DNA from: Odobenus rosmarus divergens
Lineage: Eukaryota > Chordata > Mammalia > Carnivora > Odobenidae
Reading direction: 5' to 3'
DNA length: 64,000 nt
Assembly (NCBI RefSeq): GCF_000321225.1
Contig: NW_004450478.1
Location: 1,345,100-1,409,099 of the forward strand
Positions 21,201-36,200 of the stretch are shown here, piece by piece (position 1 is the stretch's first letter; each line of letters starts with the position of its first letter). Below the pieces are notes generated by a model. The model did not search any database, was not told where the DNA came from, and was given only the letters and a program-made list of their open reading frames with translations. A program made the position numbers and the translations under genes.

Positions 21201-24200
21201 TATAAATATAAATGTTATTGGTAAGACACAAGATAAAAGGTACATACCACATATGGTGTACATTGTAAATGCTTATAGAAAACTAGAAAACATTTGTCAT
21301 GTGACGCGATAGGAAATGTTTCCTTGTTCTCATATAGTGGAAATTTTTAATGGCTATAATAACCTAGGCTCTTTTGTTCATGCAGTGATTTTGAAACAAT
21401 TTGATAAAAGATAAAATGCTTTTAGAAAGGCAGAGTGAACTATAGCTTGATTTACTATGGAATTGGAAAAAAAGGTTCTTAATTGTTTTGGTCTTGAATT
21501 ATGTCTACAAACACAGAAAAAGACATTTTTATTTGAATCCGAGAGAAATTTGTTTAGTAACATTGCTCCTCATACTTAGTGAGTATATATGTCAGTCTTT
21601 ATTCAGAGACTACCTGCTTTTTAAATCTTATAGCTATTTGGCTGTGCTTTTTGTTTATATTTTGTTATTCTAGTACTTTTTATACATTTAAAAAATTTCA
21701 ATGTATATCATACATTTAGAAAAATATGTATAATATAAGTATGTTCTTTCTAAATATGTGTGGATATTTGGTATATATCTGTCCATTATTTATGAACCAC
21801 ACTGTTTATTCACTCTTGTGCTTCATATAATGGAGTTTTATTTGCATTTAACGGAGGAACAAAATGAAAGTACTGTAAATGGCTTCTGTTCTCAAGGTGT
21901 TGGTAAATTAGTTGGGAAGACACGCCCACAAACTAAAGTGAAGAGCCTGTATACAAACATGTAATAAAGATTAATGCAGTTAAATATTAATATCTGGTAA
22001 AAAACTGAACTAACTCATGTTGAGTATTGTTAATTTCTTAGAGGATATAAGATGAGTTTTGAACAGAATTTATTCAGAAGCTCTGGGGCCTGGATTAGGT
22101 GTTGTACTGAGGGGAAAGCAGTTCACTCAGAGATATGGATAAACATAGAATGAAAATAAAACTTAGTAAATTCTTTGAGGGGGATAGACTTTTTTAGCCT
22201 ACGGAGTGAGGTAGTAGAAGGTGATGTAATGAATTGAACGAAATGTAACAAAAAGCAAGTGTCCATAATGGATCCATACAGACATGAGTTCAGCCACTTC
22301 CCTGACAGCAGGACTTTGGATAAGTTACTTAATCCCAAAATCTTAGTTTTCTTATCTATAAAATAGCAATATTAATGTGTGCCTTACAGGCGGATGTGTA
22401 CACATGTCTATAAAATGATCTTAGCTTGTGAGAGCACCACATGGTGGATGCGCACTTCTTCCTTAAAGATTACCTCCATCTTCTCTAAGTGGAATTTCCC
22501 ACTTTCTTGGAGCACTGCTTCACTTTCAGCTCTTCCAAGTGGCACCCAGTTTCTTCCCCATTCCCTCAGTTATTTCCAGGATGGCCTTTTGTCTTTCCTT
22601 TGCTCTTCCTCTTCCCTCCCTCTCCCATTCCTTCCTCTGTCCTCCCTCTCCCTTTTCTTTTTGTGGCTTTTCTTTTCCTCTCCCTCCTTTTGTTCCTTCC
22701 TATTTTAGCACTCCATATTAAATCGCTATTTCAGGTGATCGTGACATCCTTAATATAAAAATCCATTCCTTTTTGAGACTTAATCGTCTATATTGTCCTC
22801 CCATCTTTGTGACCTTCTGCCTTCTCTGTGGCTATCACTCATAAGGAGGTTACTGTTCCTCAGGGCACTGTTTTTGACCTGCATTGTTTCTTACTGTATT
22901 CAGGTGATCTCATACCGTGATAACTCTCTTCCCTTCTTCTACCCAATTCCAGAGGCCAGGAAGACCAAATGCCACATGGTGAAGAACTGTTCTGTCAAAT
23001 GCCAGTTTTCCCCGCTGCCCCACACACAACCCAAGCTGTGAAATATTCCTCCATTAATTTTCTGGGTGTTCTCTTAGTTTTAGCAATTATACATTAATGA
23101 TTCCTCAAGCTCAGGCTTCTCTTCTGAGCCTATTCATCTTAACTGAGAATTCCCAGGCCCCGGAACTCAGTGTGTTAATATTAAGATTTAACTCTTAGTC
23201 TCCTCTTTTCCTTCTCTCACAGGAACCACTCATCTTCCAGTGACTCACATTGGAATATTGCAAGTCATCCTTGCTCCTCCTTGCCCCTAGCCTCCCCACA
23301 TTTAGTTAATCAATACGTTTGTTCGTTTTATCTTCTAAATATCTCTCATTACCCCTTCCTCTTCACTTCTGCAGCCTGCCACAGTTCAAGAACTTTAAAA
23401 AAAAAAAAACCCGACTGGCATGCTTTTCCTTCCATCTTTGCTTGGGAAACTTTCTTCATCTTTCATAATGCTGCATGTGCAGTCTCTTTACTAAAATCAC
23501 CTTAATAATCTTGATATTCGTGTCATTTATATCTAGGGGAAGAGATTTGATCACTTAGAAAAGTCACCCAAGAATGATTTAAACAAAAGATTTATTTTCC
23601 TCTCATATAAAGTATCTGTTGGAGGAGGCAGATCAGGGCTTGTATGACAACCCAGACATCATCAGTGTCCCGGGCTGCTTCTAATCTGCTCCTCCTCTTT
23701 TTTGGACAGGTAGAAGAAGAGTTGCAGTAGGGGATTACTCAAAAGGGCATATTTTGCAGTTCCTTTCAAAGAGTCTTTCTGGAAATCTTACCTACTGACT
23801 TCTGTTTAGGCTTGGCTTCCTGTAGCTCCTTCTTGAAATGTTGCTTAACAGGGCACATTGCCACCCCAGGTGTGTGGGGTTCTGTCAGTAAGGAAGGAGG
23901 CTACTGAGTAGGTACTTAGCACTTAGTGCCTTACCCTACCCCTCAACAGAATCATACCAGCTTCTAAATCGTTGTTATTCCCATGATTTTATTATTATTT
24001 GAATTAAATGGTAATTATTTATTTACCTTTGCTTGTATGTTTGTCTCCCCTACTATAAATGTCAAGAACTATGTTTTTGTTTTTGTTTTTTTAGATTTTA
24101 GTGTCTTCAGACTCTACGGTAGTTATTTCTCAGTAAATATTTGTTCAACAAAATCGCCTAAAGAGGTTAGTAGAAAAGAAAAGGCATTACATGATTCCCA

Positions 24201-27200
24201 AGTTATGAGTGTTAGGGATAGAGTTTAGTGGTGTCCTTCTTTATGTGAGATATTGTAGTTGAGTGACATTTTCTCAAAAGATAATAGAGTCATATTTTAG
24301 TATGCTAAGATTGACTTGGTTTTGATGGACAAACAAGGGTAGGCTACAGTGCAAATAGCCCCTTCTCTTCAAGGTATGACTTTAAACCAAGAGAAGTGAA
24401 AGTAATGTAATTCAAATTATTTTGGTTTCCTTTAGAATCACTTTAGGAGACCAAACGATCTTATAATCTATGTCTTTGCTCAGATCTTTTCAGTATCCTT
24501 CTCTTTAAATTGTTCTCCATTTTTTTAGTTTCTTCAGTTTAGAGAGGTTTCTTTCTTTGATACATAAGCTCATTGTGGAAGTTCTAAAACAGGCTTTATA
24601 GATGTGCCTTCAGCAAAAGGGGCATTTTTTAAAAATACTAAGACTTATTGTGAGGCACATGTTTTATTTGAATACCTTTTTTATTTAAATACTTTGCACT
24701 TTATAATTACAAAATATTTTTTGGCTATTTTCAGTTCCTTTGCTTTTAAAGAGATTCCTTTTAAATTATGAAAACATTTAGTAAACACTATTAGACCTTA
24801 CTATACAATGTAATAACCATATTATTTTCATAAAATAAAAAATATTAGATTTCCTAACCAGGGCCATTGAGGGTATGTGAGGTTCTTAATCATTCTGTAC
24901 CCTTAGAGCCTGGCCCGATAGATAGTTGAGCAGTGAACAGAAGGACAAAGAAGACTTTCGAGGTGATCCAATCCAGTGTTTCCCAGACCTTAATACCTGC
25001 ATCCCACCTTCAAGGTTTTTACGTTATCCATATCATCTGTACATCTATTTACTACGTAAATTTTTAAATGAAATTTATTTAAGAGGAAAATTTATTAATC
25101 TGATGCTATTAATATAAATGAAAAACTGGTATCACTTATCACAAATAAGTAATTATAAAATGTTAAAAAAACAACATACAGCCTCCATGGAATGCTTGTG
25201 CTTTGTGCACTGCACCACATTGCAGGGTGGATTGTGGTATTTGAACATTTTATGCTGGAGGGTAAGAAATTTACTTTCGCAAGTAATTGCAGTTGAGCAT
25301 AAGGGAATTATTGCCTTGTTCATAGGGAGGTTACTAAATGGATTTACCATCTCATATTAGTTATAGTCCCCAAAATATCAACAGTAAATATCCAAGTGAA
25401 AGTCTATGAATAGGAAAGAGGAATTAAATTCCTATAACATTTAACTTTTGAGAGCTTAGAAAGCTAAGTGCTTCAAAAGTGAGTGGGTGCGAAGTAGTGT
25501 AAATGTATAACTACAGTAATTTTTAATCATAGATCATTTATCCAATAGACAGTGGTACTTCTATTTATATACTTCTACATAGTGGGAGAGTATAACTTTC
25601 ATTCATTCAGCAAATATTCTAGAGCTCCAGCTATGAGCAGTCTCTGGTGCTAAGTGGGCAGACACAGAGAAGCAATGAATATAGGCAATTATTAAGTAAA
25701 GATTCGTTTAGATTTTGATAAGTGCCATGAAGAAAATAAATGTTGTGGAGAGAGGGATAAAGAAGGAATTACTAGGGGAGGCTGTTAAGAATGTAGTCAG
25801 CAGGAGTGGTGTAGTCTCAGGAGGTGACATTTGAAGAGGTACTTGGAAAATGAGAAAGAGCCAGCCATGGGAAGAGAGTATCAGGAAGAACATTTCAGGA
25901 AAATGATGGACCAAGTGCCACGTCTGAGGTGGAAGAGTGCTTGGAGGGTTGAAGCAGAGAAGAGACCAGTGTGGTTGGTGTATAGTAAGGAAGGAGAAGG
26001 GTGGTGGTGAGAAGGAGCCAGGCAGGAACCACCACATGCAGGGTCTTCTAAGCCAATGGAAACTGTGTTTTTTCTTCTGAAAGGAGTAGGAGGCCACCTT
26101 AAACAGAGGAGTAAGGTATACCTTAGAGGAAATTGTCTGTATGCCTTTGCTTAAACATTGCATTGTTATGGTAATTTCAAGTAAGCATGTATTATTTTTA
26201 CAGATTTTAATGTACAGTAATTTAGTATATAATTATGTTTGATTTTTGCCCCTCAGTGTTTTGCATAGGATGGTATTTCGTTGTATTATTTTTATTGAAA
26301 TACTTTATTTACTTTTAAAATCAGTTGTGGGCGCCTGGGTGGCTCAGTTGGTTGGGCGACTGCCTTCGGCTCAGGTCATGATCCTGGAGTTCAGGGATCG
26401 AGTTCCGCGTCCGGCTCCCTGCTCGGCATGGAGTCTGCTTCTCCCTCTGACCCTCCCCCCTCTCATGCTCTATCTCATTCCCTCAAATAAATAAATAAAA
26501 TCTTTAAAAAAAAAATTTTTAAATCAGTCATACACTTTTTATACCTATGACTAGTATTGTACAGATTACTTCATTTATTAAGGAAAGAAACCAGACTGCA
26601 CAAATATCCACAAATGAAGAGATTGTGGTGGAATGAGGGGTTCAGTAGAACAAACTGAAAATTTATTTCAGTAGTTGTTTTAGTGGAAATGAGCAACAAA
26701 AAAAAGCTATCCTGTTAAAAAAATTTCCTTCTAGAATCCTGATACTCATAGTCATTAAACACTTATTTGTGTTTCTCAGCCAGATGTCACTGTCATCAGG
26801 CTGTATTAGATTACAGTACCTAATAAAGTTGATTTATGTATACTCTGATAAAATTTGAGCTTTTAGTTAATGCTTGAATGATTTTAGCAGTCTCTTACAC
26901 TGCTCAGTACCCTTGAACTTGCTTCTTTTTTATATCCTGGCCTATACCTGAGATGATTATATTTCAGGTATACATTTTACCTATAAATTTGAGAATTCTT
27001 CATCTGATACTCTGATTAAAGAAATATATTATGTAAGTTTGACCTTTTGACTTGTCTCCTATCCTTATTGTCTTTTAGGAAGATTAGATGTAGTTTATAT
27101 GCTAAGGCCTCAAATATTTGATTCAGCCTAAAGGTGGGTCAAATTTTCACCTAGAGGTGAAAATTTCAGAGGTGTGAAGAATCATTTTCATGATTTATCA

Positions 27201-30200
27201 TAGAAATAATTTGCCATCATGGTTCCTTTTTCTTCTCCAGTTTACCCTCTTTATTCACTATTACCAGATCTTTTCACAGTTAGAAATTTATCTCTGATTG
27301 CCATGGATTTCACCTTAGAACTTTATAAAATAACTTGTGCTCATTCTGAAAGGGCAAGCTAGACATTTCAATTTTAGAATTTGATGGTATTGGAAGCCAT
27401 CAATCATGTAGAAACTTTTTAAAAAGCTGTATTTAGTTCAGTTTGGGTCCACCAGTGACACATGTTAAAATTTGAATATTGGAGACCAGAAGTCAAAAGG
27501 GAAAGAATAAAGGATTACAACTCTATGCTAAAATGTTAAAATATGAGGATTTTTTTGTTTCATGCGGAGGACGCATGAAGTGTGACTTACTTATCTTTGT
27601 GATCATCAAGATGTTAATAAACAATGTTGCCAGAATTTCCTTTGGCTCTGAAGAGGTCAGAAAAAAAGAGAATTGATTTAGAATTAAAGCAGTTATATTT
27701 GGGGTTATGAGATATGATTTGGGTCTGTAGAATAAGGAAGCTTTTGTGGCTGGTATTTATGGACATTAAGTGGGGAACAAATCAGTAATTAGACGCTGTG
27801 GTCAGCCTTGTGTTAGGAATCTATGGTTAATGGAAAATCTCTCTCAATTGGAGTAGTACCCTCTTTACTACTATAAATCAATCTTATGAGGTGTGTGTGG
27901 AGGAGTAGGGTAATGTAGGTTTTTGCTCTGGCTGATACCTGTGGGGCCATTATGGTAATCTGTGAGAATAGGTGCTTTCCCCATTCAGAATCATGGGGGT
28001 GGAGGAGATGCACTCTGCAGGTTTCAGGTGAGTTCAGTTGAGCTCTTGCTATGGCTGTTTAATACTGTTGAAGTACTCTGCTGCTTCATAGCTTGAGTTA
28101 AAACATGTGGTCAACTTTCTAACTTCTGATTTTAGTACAGTAGCAGTGACGCTGAGAAAAACAATTCTCATTGCCTAATAATTGCTTCTAATATTCATCA
28201 GTTCAAAATCTTTTTTTACCTATCCAGAGGTAAGAATGACTAGAAGCTGTCTTACAAAGCTGCCTACCACAATGTGGTTTAGGCTTTTCTTGTTTATTTT
28301 AATTATGTATTTGTTTTTAGAATTTTTAAATCTTTGGATTCCATTTCTTTTTCTGAGCTGCTAGTATTGGAAATTCCATTATTATTTTCCACGCTCTCAT
28401 GTGTAATAACCCTTATTGGTACTATCTTTAGCATCCTGAAGCAGTTCTTCAGTGCAGGGGTGGAAGGAGTTGGGGGAGGGTGCGTGATGTCTTCATCTCA
28501 CTCTGACTCTATCCTCCTGACCAAGATTCCAACATTCCGCCTGTCTGTACTGTATATAACTGTTGCAGGCCACGCCATACTTTGCTTTTTCTTTTTTCTC
28601 TGGGAATCTTGTTTGTTTTCCTGTCTCTATTCATTCTTTAATTATTAATTTTTCTTTCCATGTATTTGAAAACAATACATTCTTCACCTTCTAACTCATT
28701 TACCTCCTTAGTGTCTGCCACAGCCCAAGGTTATATATGTATTTTTTTATGTACTACTTCTCTTTTCCAACTGTTGCTTATATGCTATGTCTAGGATATA
28801 TATATTTAAAAACATTTATTGTGTTAAGCTCACATAAATCTTGATTTGTCAGCCAAATTGTAATCCTATGAAAGCAGGGATTCTCCCTCATTTTTCATGT
28901 ATTTTCCATTTAACCCAATGCCAAGCACAAATCTCAATATTGCAGGTAATGTGGTGGAATATTTTCATTGCGTTAAGAGGTCTTAGAATTTAAATATGAG
29001 TATTTTTTCTGACTTCCCTTGAGATTAAATTTTGACAATGTAAGAGATATTCTTGAATAACTGAGGTCTGTGTTCACACTTTATTATTGGAAGGGAGGTT
29101 CCATTAAAGGATGCTCAATTACCTGCATGTTCTTTGAATAGGAGCATTTGTCCATAATACATGCCTCTATAGGATTTTAAATATTGTAATTACAGACTCT
29201 GCCAAGCTCTGAAAAATAACTTGTGTGTGAAGATGGACAGAAAATTGGGTTTTAAATTATTGAAAAATCACTAAAACCAGTACCCCACTGGGTGCTGTTA
29301 ATATACAAAATATAAATAACAAGAAAACATTCTTATTTTTCAATTTGAATTATATTTTTCTGAGTTAAAAAACAGTTGGCTGCTGCATGCAGAACTTAGA
29401 GGGCAATGTTAGGTGTAAATGGTGAAGAACAATTTCTTACAGCTAGATCAGAGTTAAATCCCTTTTCCATAATGCATTAGCTGTTGCCTTTGGGCATGTT
29501 ACTTAACCCTTCTGAGCCTTAGTTTCTTCACTTACGAAATGGAGACAGTAATAACCTCTATCAAAAGATTAGAGCAAGGGCTAGGAAAGATAGAAGAGCA
29601 TCTAATGCACCAAGCACGTTACATGGCATCTAATACACACAAATTGTCATTTGCTACTTTTCCCCCCAATTTAGGTACTACTTCTCTCCTTCAGTTTAGG
29701 TACACATTATTTCATTCTTATTTAATTTTTTTTGCTTTCATGATGTATCATAGACACTTTGATATTTGTAAGAAAGTCACTCTTAATTATTTAACAATGA
29801 TCCATTGGGAATCTAGAGTTTGAAAAAAGATGTCAATAATATAACAATATTTTTCAAAAAATTTGTTTTCTTTGTTTCACTTCAAAGTGGTAAATTTGAA
29901 AAAGTATTGAAAAAATATTTACTATTAACCTTAAAAAATTAAGACTTGTTGCTAGTTTGAGGTATTATATAATTTTCTGAAATCAGTCAAGAGATCTCTA
30001 GTTGAATGAGACAATAAAATTTGCCACCTTCACAAGGGCGGTAGTATTAGCAATAAAACCATTTAAACCAGGCTCTTTGGGGAATGGAGTTTTCCGGCTA
30101 AAAACCCCTTTTGTTTCAACCCTCTACATAAATGTTTACAATTATAATGGTTTACTTTTCTGCCTTAGAGAAATTTATGTATAGAATATAGTAGCCTCTT

Positions 30201-33200
30201 TGTTTATAGACTAAGGATCTTTCATTCTTCATTCTAAGTAACAGTTATTATAGTATGGCAGTGTGGTGGATAGCCTTATTATAAGTAGGAGATTAGGTTG
30301 AAAGTAATCCCAGGGTATACTATAAAAAGTTACCAACCCTCCTGCACTTCCTCCCTCCGCAATTCCCAAGTATCAGTTTTGTTTAGTTTCACATCTCACT
30401 TCTGAATGTTTTCTAACAAATTGTGATTCTGGTTTCTTAAAACTTCAAATTTATTAAGGGAGACTTGAGAGATTATTTCATCTAGCACCCTCATTTCATA
30501 GATTAAAATACTGAGGTGTAGGTTAATTGACTTGCTCAAGGATACTAAGCAGAGGCACTAAAAGAAATAAAGATTTAGTTTTCCTCATTAAACTGACACT
30601 TTAATAGTGTCCCAAATTTTGGTGGTTATCTTTGATCTTCTTTGAAACAGGTAGATCGACACTTGAGAAAGCTGGATCAGGAACTGGCTAAGTTTAAAAT
30701 GGAGCTGGAAGCTGATAATGCTGGAATTACAGAAATATTAGAGAGGCGTAAGTAAAATTTACAGTTTTCCATCAATGTTGGACAGTCCATGTGCAAATCA
30801 CTGAGGAGACACTTGTCCCACGGAGACTTCTCAGATCCTGCGCTTCTGTGGATGGTGGCAACTGGATCGGACAGTGTGGACTCTAGCAGCTAGAACTGTT
30901 TGGGTTATGGATACGGAGAGAGATGATACAAGATATCGTACACTCACTTTATTAAAATCACATATTAAGTCATTCCATTTTTTAATATGTGTATATGTTA
31001 GTAAGGTGAGTGGTAAGAACAAAGACTGAAAGAAATATAACCATCTAGAAACAAGTTAACCCATATGTCATTAAATGTATTGACTTTGCACTGCCTGCTG
31101 GATACACTTAAACTCTGAGCAAGGCTGTTATTTTTTCTTCCTAAGAACTGCCTTAAGGCTTTTCCTCAACTGTGTTAGTAAGAAAGATTTTAGTTGATTC
31201 CAAAGCATTTCCTCTTTTTCTCAAAGAAGTAAACTTTTTCTTATCAGTAAGAAGCCATTTTAATATTTCTTTGTAAGGTTCTACTTGATCTGCTATAATT
31301 TACCTTTATTCTTTTTTTTTCTTGATGCATTTCTTCAGCAAGAACATGTACTTGTTTCTACATACTGATGAAAAATTTCTTTATGGTGTTAGATTATGTG
31401 TATATTTACACACTCCCTAGAATAGGGGAACAACCTAGTCATGAATCCATCTTGGTATCCACAGTTGCATTTTTGTATTCAAAAGTAGATCTGTCACTTC
31501 AGATGATCATCTAATTTGTTTGTGATACTTTTATTCCAAGGAAACCCTATCTGAGAATAGTAAGTATTTTGAAACAAAATAAAATGTTCTATAGCTGCTC
31601 TAATTTTTTTTGAAATGCTAATAATAACTGTGAATAACATAATTCATGCCTATTCAGTACTGCAGGAAGGTTAATGAAGCATCCTCTGTAAGGACACAGA
31701 CACACAAAACTAAATGAAATCAAGTTATAAAATCTGCTCCACCCTGTGCCCTGCCATAATTTCATCTCAAGGGATCAAGATAAACCCAGAAAATTTCTTT
31801 AAAAGTATTTTAATGCTTGGCGGTAGAGATTCTGTGCCTAACTTCTTTTAGGAAGTCTTTACTATCATATATTATTTTAACGATCAAAGAATTTTCTTTC
31901 ATAAAGTAATGTCCCATCACCTGATACTTTAGGATCTCACACAGAAAGGTCTTCAACCCAGTATAACTAGTTTGAGTTTTTCAGATCTTATTGGTAATGG
32001 AGTTATAACATCCATTCATCCACTTATGTGGTACCCTCTGTCCGGAATTCCCCAGTTAGACATTAACATGCCTTGAGCTGTTTTGTACTTAAGGTGAATA
32101 GTAAGAAGTGGATTACATATTGTTTAGAGAGAGGATGAAATTGGCTCAGGGTGAAATTGGCAGTGGTGATTCTCTAATGTGTTTGACTAAAATGATACAG
32201 GCGTATGCATCAGGGCTTGCCAGTCCTCTGCTAGGTGAGGGTACAGAGTGCCTGTACTTGATTGACCTGTAGAGTTCTGCGTTGACATTGAATGGAGATG
32301 TATCTCTGTGCATTTCTTTTTTAGGATCTTTGGAATTAGATACTCCTTCACAGCCAGTGAACAATCATCATGCTCATTCACATACTCCAGTGGAAAGTAA
32401 GTTTGGTTTAGGGCTGCTAAAATTTTCAGTACAATTAAAAATTCATTATATTACCCGTATATTCTTTTTAATTAGCTCCATACAACCAATTGAGGAAAAA
32501 AAATATCCTTCCCTTCCTTTTATTTTGTGAGATCTACTTTTTCCTTACAGTTCCTGGTAGATTTACCTTCATCATTTGGGAAAAGTATATTTGATTTGGG
32601 AGTAGAGCGTTTGCTTTTCCTGGAATACATTGAGGACAAATGTATGGTATTAATAGCATCATATACTTCCTACATACAGACACCTGATTCTCTCTAGAGA
32701 GTGTTGTAACTCAAGCCAAATGATAAACTACATGATGGTGGGCTCTTTGCTTTTTTATCATCCTTGCTTCTCCTGTGCTTAGCCTACTGTTTGGCATGTA
32801 AGAAGGCCTCAGATGGTTGGTAGGTTAGTGAGTAAATGAATGCTTGGTTGGTTGTTAGCCAGCTAGAAGACTGTATCAGTGTAATTTGTGACAGATCAAT
32901 TTGATATGAAAGAAGGGTTGATTGAAAACTATTCAAAATTGTAGATAATGTTTTGAAAACAAAATTCTTCTCATGTTATATGTGAAATCATGGTGCATCG
33001 TGGGTTATCTGTAGTACTTTGCTACTGAAGTTTTTTTTCGAAATGTGTGGGAAGGCTACTCTTAACGAAACAGGTGACACAGAGAGTTCTGCTTGTCCTG
33101 TCCTCCAGGAAAACATATTGTTCTATATTCCATGAAGAACTCAGAACATACCTATACTTGTTTATAACTGAATGGAAGTATTATGTCTTGTCCATAGCCC

Positions 33201-36200
33201 TCTAAAGTTTAAAAACACAAAAATTCTTATTTATATTCAGAAAGGAAATATAATCCGACTTCTCACCATACAACAACAGACCATATTCCTGAAAAGAAGT
33301 TTAAATCTGAAGCTCTTCTATCTACACTTACATCAGATGCCTCTAAGGAAAATACACTAGGTAAGTTTATTATCTTAAATAGGAATGTTTGCTTTTTGTT
33401 TGTGTTGAAGTAAGGGCAAATGAAAGCGTTCAGGATTAACGGATCATACAGATTTTTTACTTGGTTAAAGTCCACATATGGAGAAAGAAGAAAAGGAAAA
33501 ATGGGACATGAAAATTTCATAGTGACATGAAAATGTTAAATTTAATGATTATATCTGTACTGGGAAATAATGTATTTTAAGCTCACTAACATTATGTTCT
33601 CTCCAACCATTTTTATGTCTTCTTTAATTCTACATAGGATGTCGAAATAATAATTCTACAGCCTCTTCCAACAATGCTTACAATGTGAATTCCTCCCAAC
33701 CTCTGGCATCCTACAATATTGGCTCGTTATCTTCAGGAACTGGTGCAGGGGCGATTACCATGGCCGCCGCTCAAGCAGTTCAAGCCACAGCTCAGGTAGG
33801 AAGGAAAAGGCTTGGAAATAGCAGGTACATTTTGTCTGAATCATGGGCAAACTCCCAATAGAAACAGAAGGAGTTCTTTTACACTGTATAGTTTCATTTT
33901 TAAGGCGTGGTTTTATGATATCTGACATTTTCTTTGATGGAACTTACGTGCATTAGTTTGCCTGATTGATCATGAAAAGTAACAAATAGATTCGTGCAAG
34001 CTCATGCAGATCCCTTCACATAGTGACAGCTCGTGATGTGCACGGTGTTGACAGCCACAGCACCTGCAAGGACAGTACTTTGTCCTCCCTCCCGGCGCCT
34101 CACAACTCACTCCGCCCTACGTTTGTTCACTGCTGTACAGTTTATATTCCAAATTAAGTTACCAATTCTGTAGCTCCTCCCTAACTGTGTAAAAACTGAT
34201 TTCAAATCTTTATGTAAAACAACTTAAATTACAGTGATGAAAATAATGGTTTAAACAGAATAATATTGGGTAAACCAACATAACTCTGTAACTAGTAGGA
34301 CTGAAAAAGAAAAGCTGCATATATATGCCTGTTAATATTATCAATGAATGTCTGTTTAAGATGAAAGAGGGACGAAGAACATCAAGTCTAAAAGCCAGTT
34401 ATGAAGCATTTAAGAATAATGACTTTCAGCTGGGAAAAGAATTTTCAATGCCCAGAGAAGCGGCTGGCTATTCATCATCTTCAGCACTCATGACTACATT
34501 AACACAGAACGCCAGTTCATCAGCAGCCGACTCACGCAGTGGGAGAAAGAGCAAGTAAGTTGCATTGGTACAGTAGCCCTGTACTTTTACTAAGTGTGCT
34601 GTGTATCAGTCTACTTGGCATCCAGCCGGGCTTGGATATATGAAACAGGTAGGTATAATGAATCAGGATAAACTTTGGGGAGGCAGGAAGGCATGACATT
34701 TTCATTCACACCGCCATACTTTGGAGGAGTAACATCTTTAAAACGTGTTAAAAGTCTTTAATCTTTCTAGAGTCTTAAATTGGGTATAAATGACTTCTGT
34801 TTACTTTCTTTTGTTCATTAGGATAAGCCATTTTATGGAGCTTTTTTCCTTTATAATCTCTTACTTGTCATGTGGTTCAATGTAAATTAATGTATAAAAT
34901 ACAAATTTTATCCTGGGAATTTTTTTTTAAATTCTTCATTTTTATTAAAAGTAAATTGTCTTAATTCTTGGTCTTATGCCCCAAAAATTGAAATAATGAA
35001 ACTACCCCTAGATTTTGTGTATGAGACTCCTAGCATGATTGTCTGCATTATCTTAAATATGAAAATTTAACAGAATCTAGTACCATCTATTCCAGGTATC
35101 TGCATTTCCTAGATATTTTCAGACATAATAAAAGTTCAAATGGTAGACCAGAATAGATTACCTAATAATTGCATCATAATTTATTTTTAAATGTATTGTA
35201 TTTCCTGTGAGTAAATCTCTTAAGGAATGATCAATCTAGAATTACCACAAAAGTGCTAGATATCTTAAAAAGTAATTCCTCTTAATAACCCAAATTCATT
35301 ATAACTGCTGATAATAAATTTCCCTATTTTTAAAATATAATTAGCATATAAATATTAGTAAATTACTTGTGAATTTTAACACTGTTTCCTATTTTACACA
35401 GGTAAGTATTCACATGTTGATTGATGGTCATGATCATTTTCATCAACTTCTTTTGTGTATTTGTATTTTAGATTTTGATGAAGAGTATTCAGTTTGCTTA
35501 AAAATACAAAGAATGTCTGGCAGATAGCCATAACCAGTACTAACTCTTAAAACTATTACCTGTAATTTAAGTCAATGTTAAGTAGTAATAGTTTAAAAAA
35601 TTATCATTAAAACATAGTTTGAAAGAATCTTTTTGAATATCTTTATTCTCCAGAAAACAAACAGAAATCTCAAACAAAAATAAACTGTTATGAAAAAAGT
35701 TGCTCTTTGTTGCTCTTAACAGTTGTGCCTTTAAATCTGTGTATCAGGTTATTTTAACTTCATGTTAAACGTTAATTTACACGTTTAATGTCATTTCATT
35801 TCATACCACTGATTTAGTAGTTACTCTCCCGTAACTTCTTCTGGATGCCGAGCAAATAAAACTGATGCTGTTTTTTCAGAAACAACAACAAATCTTCAAG
35901 TCAGCAGTCGTCATCTTCCTCCTCCTCCTCTTCCTTGTCATCATGTTCTTCTTCATCAGCCGTCGTACAAGAAATCTCTCAACAAACAACAGTAGTACCA
36001 GAGTCTGATTCAAACAGTCAGGTCGATTGGACTTATGACCCAAATGAACCACGATACTGCATTTGCAATCAGGTAAAAGTCTGATGTGTCTATACCAGCC
36101 TAGCCTGAATAAAATAGAAAACAGCTATTTCATTTTTTAACATGCTTTTTTTTCTCCACTTAAAATTCTTTTGCTTTCTTCTATAATTTTCTTCTGCTTC

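Larger units (their letters stand above)
20375..30650 (+). other. ING3: ING3 intron 4, the longest intron (10.3 kb)
   Basis: It contains MIR (22230-22400, 29430-29650), L2 pieces (22880-23510, 24000-24150, 25595-26155, 28830-28950), one Can-SINE (26328-26512) and pyrimidine-rich sequence at 22560-22710. Reading through the donor would add 10 codons and stop at TAA 20405-20407. No alternative exon is convincing. Confidence 0.8.

Noticed and set aside
25708..26163. 151-residue open frame on the minus strand
   Set aside because: It lies inside an antisense L2 remnant and its sequence follows L2 wording. No gene.
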